Shown here piece by piece: positions 61,153-64,000 of a stretch of 64,000 nt of DNA. The number at the start of each line of letters is the position of its first letter. The first letter of the stretch is position 1. Made by a program: the position numbers and the translations under genes. The notes beneath the pieces are model-generated. The model had not been told where the DNA came from. It worked only from the letters and a program-made list of their open reading frames with translations, and made no database searches. The stretch comes from Oxalobacteraceae bacterium AB_14 (GTDB taxonomy: Bacteria; Pseudomonadota; Gammaproteobacteria; Burkholderiales; Burkholderiaceae_D), in the NCBI GenBank assembly GCA_000381565.1, contig KB906724.1, positions 902,350 through 966,349 on the forward strand, written 5' to 3'.

Positions 61153-61662
61153 ATGGCATTGCGACTTTACCTCGCGGCGCTGGCCTTGGCTTTGCCGCTG
61201 TGCGGCGCGCACGCCGCCGACTGGACCGTGCGCTTCGACGGCGCCGGCCCGCTGAAGGTCGGCATGCGCTTCGACGCCGTCAACAAAGTGCTGGGCGACC
61301 ACATGGAACGCACGCCGAAGGCGTTGCGCGGCTCGCCGAACTGCTTCCAGCTGGAACCGGCGCGCCAGCCCGGACTGCTGCTGATGTTTGTCGGCGACGT
61401 GTTGAAGCGGGTGGACGTGATGGAGGAGGGCATACTTTCCGAACGCGGCATCGGCCTGGGCGACCCGGTGGAAAAGATACGCCAAGTCTACGGCGAAGCG
61501 GTGACCGCCATGCCGCAAGCCTACGACGACAGCGAGCAGACCCTGACCGTCAAGGCCGGCGGCGGCCAGTACGCGATCCGCTTCGACACCAGCAACGGCA
61601 AGGTCGGCGCGATCTACGCCGGCGCCTGGAAGGAAGTGCAGTACATCGAAGGCTGCCTATAA
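61153..61662 (+). CDS. hypothetical exported protein
   Basis: A 169-residue protein with a signal peptide (residues 1-21, cut after AHA) and one alpha/beta domain of unknown family with two similar halves: GPLKVGMRFDAVNKVLGD and GIGLGDPVEKIRQVYGE both read as 'G..vG...d.v...lG', a pattern of lipoprotein SmpA/OmlA-like modules. Two cysteines (in NCFQLEP and EGCL) could form a disulfide. Function is unknown. A terminator follows 8 bases after the stop. Confidence 0.7.
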   Translation: MALRLYLAALALALPLCGAHAADWTVRFDGAGPLKVGMRFDAVNKVLGDHMERTPKALRGSPNCFQLEPARQPGLLLMFVGDVLKRVDVMEEGILSERGIGLGDPVEKIRQVYGEAVTAMPQAYDDSEQTLTVKAGGGQYAIRFDTSNGKVGAIYAGAWKEVQYIEGCL

Positions 61663-61670
61663 AATAAAAA

Positions 61671-61702
61671 AGCCGCTGAGCTGATGCTGAGCGGCTTTTT
61701 TT
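61671..61702. terminator. bidirectional terminator between the exported-protein gene and rpmG
   Basis: AGCCGCTGAGC and GCTGAGCGGCT form a stem around TGAT with six A on one side and seven T on the other, so it can terminate both convergent units. Confidence 0.85.
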
Positions 61703-61720
61703 CGAGAAGCGAAGATCGAA

Positions 61721-61888
61721 TTACTTGATCTTGGTTTCTTTGAACATGACGTGCTTGCGTGCTTTAGGATCGAACTTCATGATCTCCATTTTAGCAGGCG
61801 TGGTGCGCTTGTTCTTGGTAGTGGTGTAGAAGAAACCCGTACCTGCGGTCGATTCCAGTTTGATTTTGTCGCGGCCAGTTTTTGCCAT
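61721..61888 (-). CDS. rpmG: 50S ribosomal protein L33
   Basis: A 55-residue ribosomal protein (starts [18 protein letters not shown], ends [11 protein letters not shown]). It lacks the two CxxC pairs of zinc-binding L33, so it is the zinc-free type. It lies 12 bases downstream of rpmB on the minus strand, the standard rpmB-rpmG operon. AGGAG stands before the ATG. A terminator follows it. Confidence 0.96.
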   Translation of the reverse strand: MAKTGRDKIKLESTAGTGFFYTTTKNKRTTPAKMEIMKFDPKARKHVMFKETKIK

Positions 61889-61900
61889 GGTAGCTCCTAA

Positions 61901-62137
61901 TTAGACTTTTTCGCCACGGGCGCGCATGTCGGCCAGTACGGCATCGATGCCGACTTTGTCGATTACGCGCAGACCAGCGTTGGACAGACGCAGGGAGACC
62001 CAGCGGTTTTCAGATTCAACAAAAATACGACGGTTCTGCAGGTTAGGCAGGAAACGACGTTTGGTTTTGTTGTTTGCGTGGGAAACATTGTTGCCGACCA
62101 TCGGCTTCTTCCCAGTAACTTGGCAAACACGTGCCAT
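61901..62137 (-). CDS. rpmB: 50S ribosomal protein L28
   Basis: A 78-residue protein of standard length, starting [21 protein letters not shown] and containing the [10 protein letters not shown] segment. The ATG at 62137 follows AAGGAGTGCGTT; an in-frame ATG 7 residues upstream is disregarded because the Shine-Dalgarno serves this one. First gene of the rpmB-rpmG operon with a consensus promoter about 42 bases upstream. Confidence 0.96.
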   Translation of the reverse strand: MARVCQVTGKKPMVGNNVSHANNKTKRRFLPNLQNRRIFVESENRWVSLRLSNAGLRVIDKVGIDAVLADMRARGEKV

Positions 62138-62178
62138 AACGCACTCCTTAAAAGACATTCCACAATTGGAAAAACAAG

Positions 62179-62207
62179 AGTATATCCAAAAACCTCAGCT
62201 TTTTCAA
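62179..62207 (-). promoter_or_regulatory. promoter of rpmB-rpmG
   Basis: On the minus strand TTGAAA (62202-62207) and TATACT (62179-62184) have a 17-base spacer. Two copies of ACAATTGT (62221-62228 and 62253-62260) lie upstream, 32 bases apart. Confidence 0.8.
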
Positions 62208-62298
62208 TGACTTGTGAAAAACAATTGTGTCTCGAATATCTAAAAATATTTAACAATTGTGAATTCGCTCGTAAACCCTTGAGCCGATAGGGGTAAAC

Positions 62299-62973
62299 TC
62301 ATAGCTGGCCGTGCTCGGCAAACGAGTGCACCTGGTGGCCGGCCACGACAAAATGGTCGAGGATGCGGATATCCACCAGCGCCATGGCCTGCACCAGCGC
62401 CCGCGTCAGCAGCAGGTCCGATTCGCTGGGATCGGGCGTGCCGGAGGGGTGGTTGTGGGCCAGCATGATGCTGGCGGCGTTGCATGCCAGCGCCGCCTTG
62501 ACCACCTCGCGCGGGTAGACGCTGGTGTGCGTCAAGGTGCCGCGAAACATTTCCTTGGCGTCGATCAGGCGGTTCTTCACATCCAGGAACAGCACGTGGA
62601 ACGATTCAAAGTCCTTGCCGCTGAAGGTGATGCGCAGGTATTCCTTGACCGCGCGCGGCGAACTGAGCGTGTTGCCGGCCTTGATTTCCTCCAGGATGGC
62701 GCGCCGCGCCAGCTCCATCACCGCCTGCAATTGGGCGAACTTGGCCGCGCCCAGCCCGCGCAGCGCGGAAAACTCCTTCAGGCTGGCGCCGAACATGGCT
62801 TGCAGCGAGCCGAAATGGTACAGCATTTCCTGTCCCAGTTGCACCGCGTCCTTGCCCGGCACGCCGGTGCGCAGGAACACCGCCAGCAACTCGGCGTCCG
62901 TCAGCGCCGCCGCGCCCTCGCGTATCAGCCGCTCGCGCGGGCGGCGCTCCAGCGGCCATTCGTTAATTGTCAT
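62299..62973 (-). CDS. radC: RadC family JAB domain protein
   Basis: A 224-residue protein: N-terminal helix-hairpin-helix region (about 20-85, with LLAVFLRTG and LRGLGAAK) and a C-terminal JAB1/MPN metalloprotease-like domain with the zinc motif HNHPSG and the downstream SESD Asp. Named RadC, though its DNA-repair role has been withdrawn and true activity is unsettled. GGAG precedes the ATG at 62973. It is divergent from the fkpB gene by 90 bases. Confidence 0.92.
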   Translation of the reverse strand: MTINEWPLERRPRERLIREGAAALTDAELLAVFLRTGVPGKDAVQLGQEMLYHFGSLQAMFGASLKEFSALRGLGAAKFAQLQAVMELARRAILEEIKAGNTLSSPRAVKEYLRITFSGKDFESFHVLFLDVKNRLIDAKEMFRGTLTHTSVYPREVVKAALACNAASIMLAHNHPSGTPDPSESDLLLTRALVQAMALVDIRILDHFVVAGHQVHSFAEHGQL

Positions 62974-63063
62974 CGATATCCTCCGCAAATCAGCACAGAC
63001 GACAGGTGCGGCAGGCAAGGTGGCTTACAATATAGCCTTTGCCAGCTTTTCGAATCCCACGTC

Positions 63064-63519
63064 ATGTCTAATGCGCAACCTGCTGTTGTCACCAAATCGG
63101 CTTATTTAACACTGCATTATCGTCTCGCCTCGCTGGACGGTACTGATATCGTTACAACCTTCAGCGGAAATCCCGCCACCTTGATGCTGGGCCAGGGCCA
63201 GCTGGCGCCGGTGCTGGAAGAACTGCTGATCGGCATGCCTGAAGGCACGCACAAAACCTTCGACCTGGAGCCGGGCGTCGGCTTCGGCCCGCGCAACCCG
63301 GAGCTGGTGCGCGAGGTCACCCGCGCCACCTTGGACGACAACTCGGTGCCGGGCGCCGACTACAAGGTGGGCGACCTGGTCGACTTCGCCGCGCCGGGCG
63401 GCGGCCGCTTCGCCGGCATCCTGCGCGAGCTGGGCGACGAAACCTGTCTGTTCGACTTCAACCACCCGCTGGCCGGCCAGCCGCTGAAATTCGAAGTCAA
63501 ACTTATTTCCGTGCTGTGA
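63064..63519 (+). CDS. fkpB: FKBP-type peptidyl-prolyl isomerase (SlpA/FkpB-like)
   Basis: A 151-residue FKBP with an inserted IF (insert-in-flap) domain: [19 protein letters not shown] and [22 protein letters not shown] are the FKBP strands, [12 protein letters not shown] opens the flap. It is a cytoplasmic prolyl isomerase and chaperone. Seven bases separate it from ispH, the usual fkpB-ispH pairing. The start at 63064 is preferred; the longer extension is the radC shadow. Confidence 0.9.
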   Translation: MSNAQPAVVTKSAYLTLHYRLASLDGTDIVTTFSGNPATLMLGQGQLAPVLEELLIGMPEGTHKTFDLEPGVGFGPRNPELVREVTRATLDDNSVPGADYKVGDLVDFAAPGGGRFAGILRELGDETCLFDFNHPLAGQPLKFEVKLISVL

Positions 63520-63526
63520 GGAACTG

Positions 63527-64000
63527 ATGAGCGATAAAGAAATCCTGTTGGCCCAGCCGCGCGGCTTTTGCGCCGGCGTCGACCGCGCCATTGAAATCGT
63601 CGAACGCGCGCTGACCCAGTTCGGTGCGCCCATCTATGTGCGCCACGAGATCGTCCACAACGCCTACGTGGTGGAAGACCTGCGCAACAAGGGCGCGATC
63701 TTCATCGAAGACCTGGACGACGTCCCGGCCGGCAACACGCTGGTGTTCTCGGCGCACGGCGTGTCCAAGGCGGTGCGGGCGGAAGCGGAAGCGCGCGGCC
63801 TCAGCATCTTTGACGCGACCTGCCCGCTGGTCACCAAGGTGCACGTGGAAGTGGCCAAGATGCGCAAGCAGGGTTGCGAGATCATCATGATCGGCCACGA
63901 CGGCCACCCGGAAGTCGAAGGCACGATGGGCCAGACCGAAGAGGGCATGTACCTGGTCGAAACCGTGGCCGACGTCGCCAAGCTGAACGTCACCAAGCCG
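63527..64000 (+). CDS. ispH: 4-hydroxy-3-methylbut-2-enyl diphosphate reductase, 3' truncated by the window
   Basis: Only the first 158 residues are present. IspH is the last enzyme of the MEP isoprenoid pathway, a [4Fe-4S] protein. Visible: [20 protein letters not shown] (first cluster Cys15), HEIVHN, and [12 protein letters not shown] (second cluster Cys) with the substrate-binding [10 protein letters not shown]. It is coupled to fkpB. GAGGAACTG precedes the ATG. Confidence 0.96.
   Translation, partial: MSDKEILLAQPRGFCAGVDRAIEIVERALTQFGAPIYVRHEIVHNAYVVEDLRNKGAIFIEDLDDVPAGNTLVFSAHGVSKAVRAEAEARGLSIFDATCPLVTKVHVEVAKMRKQGCEIIMIGHDGHPEVEGTMGQTEEGMYLVETVADVAKLNVTKP

Noticed and set aside
1..64000. 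CRISPR arrays, prophage or conjugative genes
   Set aside because: No regularly spaced repeat array and no integrase, capsid, tail or mobilisation gene was seen.

Overview
The window reads as chromosomal DNA of a high-GC betaproteobacterium, most likely family Oxalobacteraceae (the Massilia, Duganella and Janthinobacterium group). The basis is gene order and protein type, not a database search: a zapA / 6S RNA / EVE-domain block, ilvD divergent from a LysR gene that overlaps lgt, an aceE-aceF-lpdA cluster whose E3 subunit carries a lipoyl domain, PEP-CTERM proteins, and rpmB-rpmG next to radC, fkpB and ispH. Genes are dense on both strands. No prophage, intact insertion sequence or CRISPR array is visible.

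Layout. 1-6.7 kb: tail of a glycoside hydrolase, a cell-division pair (zapB-like, zapA), 6S RNA, an EVE protein, a TSUP exporter, lgt, LysR and ilvD. 6.8-13.1 kb: cytochrome c, a branched-chain amino-acid binding protein, and a minus-strand run folD, prlC, glutaredoxin-like, holC, DUF2486-like. 13.3-19.7 kb: the pyruvate dehydrogenase operon. 19.7-26.4 kb: small enzymes, a PACE efflux pump with divergent LysR, dsbA, TfoX-like, MarR-DUF1398 and TetR. 26.4-30.9 kb: a tripartite drug-efflux operon (HlyD, DHA2 MFS, outer-membrane factor) under the TetR. 31-38.6 kb: LysR with two tandem atypical SDRs, two secreted metallopeptidases, a Cys-repeat BON protein, an MFS permease and a MAPEG protein. 38.6-47.1 kb: a secreted, envelope-oriented stretch with a PEP-CTERM serine protease, an S9 peptidase, a PhzF protein and a HetC/VWA7-like giant followed by a VPLP-CTERM protein. 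47-52 kb: two periplasmic-binding-domain proteins, GNAT, MFS, an HTH-citrate synthase and tRNA-Lys. 52-64 kb: an orphan PilB/GspE-type ATPase, spermidine-synthase-like, a glycine-zipper protein, orphan barstar, purN, an RsmB-type methyltransferase, an MscS channel, a desaturase, rpmG, rpmB, radC, fkpB and the start of ispH.

Cross-cutting features. Six copies of a paired palindromic repeat sit immediately after stop codons, one of them inside the pdh operon. Two related bidirectional terminators lie between convergent pairs. Several regulators have a well-placed palindromic operator in the divergent gap. At least three genes (zapB-like, purN, HTH-citrate synthase) have a -10 box so close to the ATG that their mRNA should be leaderless or nearly so. 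The least ordinary protein-coding block is the HetC/VWA plus VPLP-CTERM pair at 43.3-46.7 kb; the best candidates for undescribed biology are that pair and the leaderless promoter pattern. Promoter and operator calls are by eye and were not scored.
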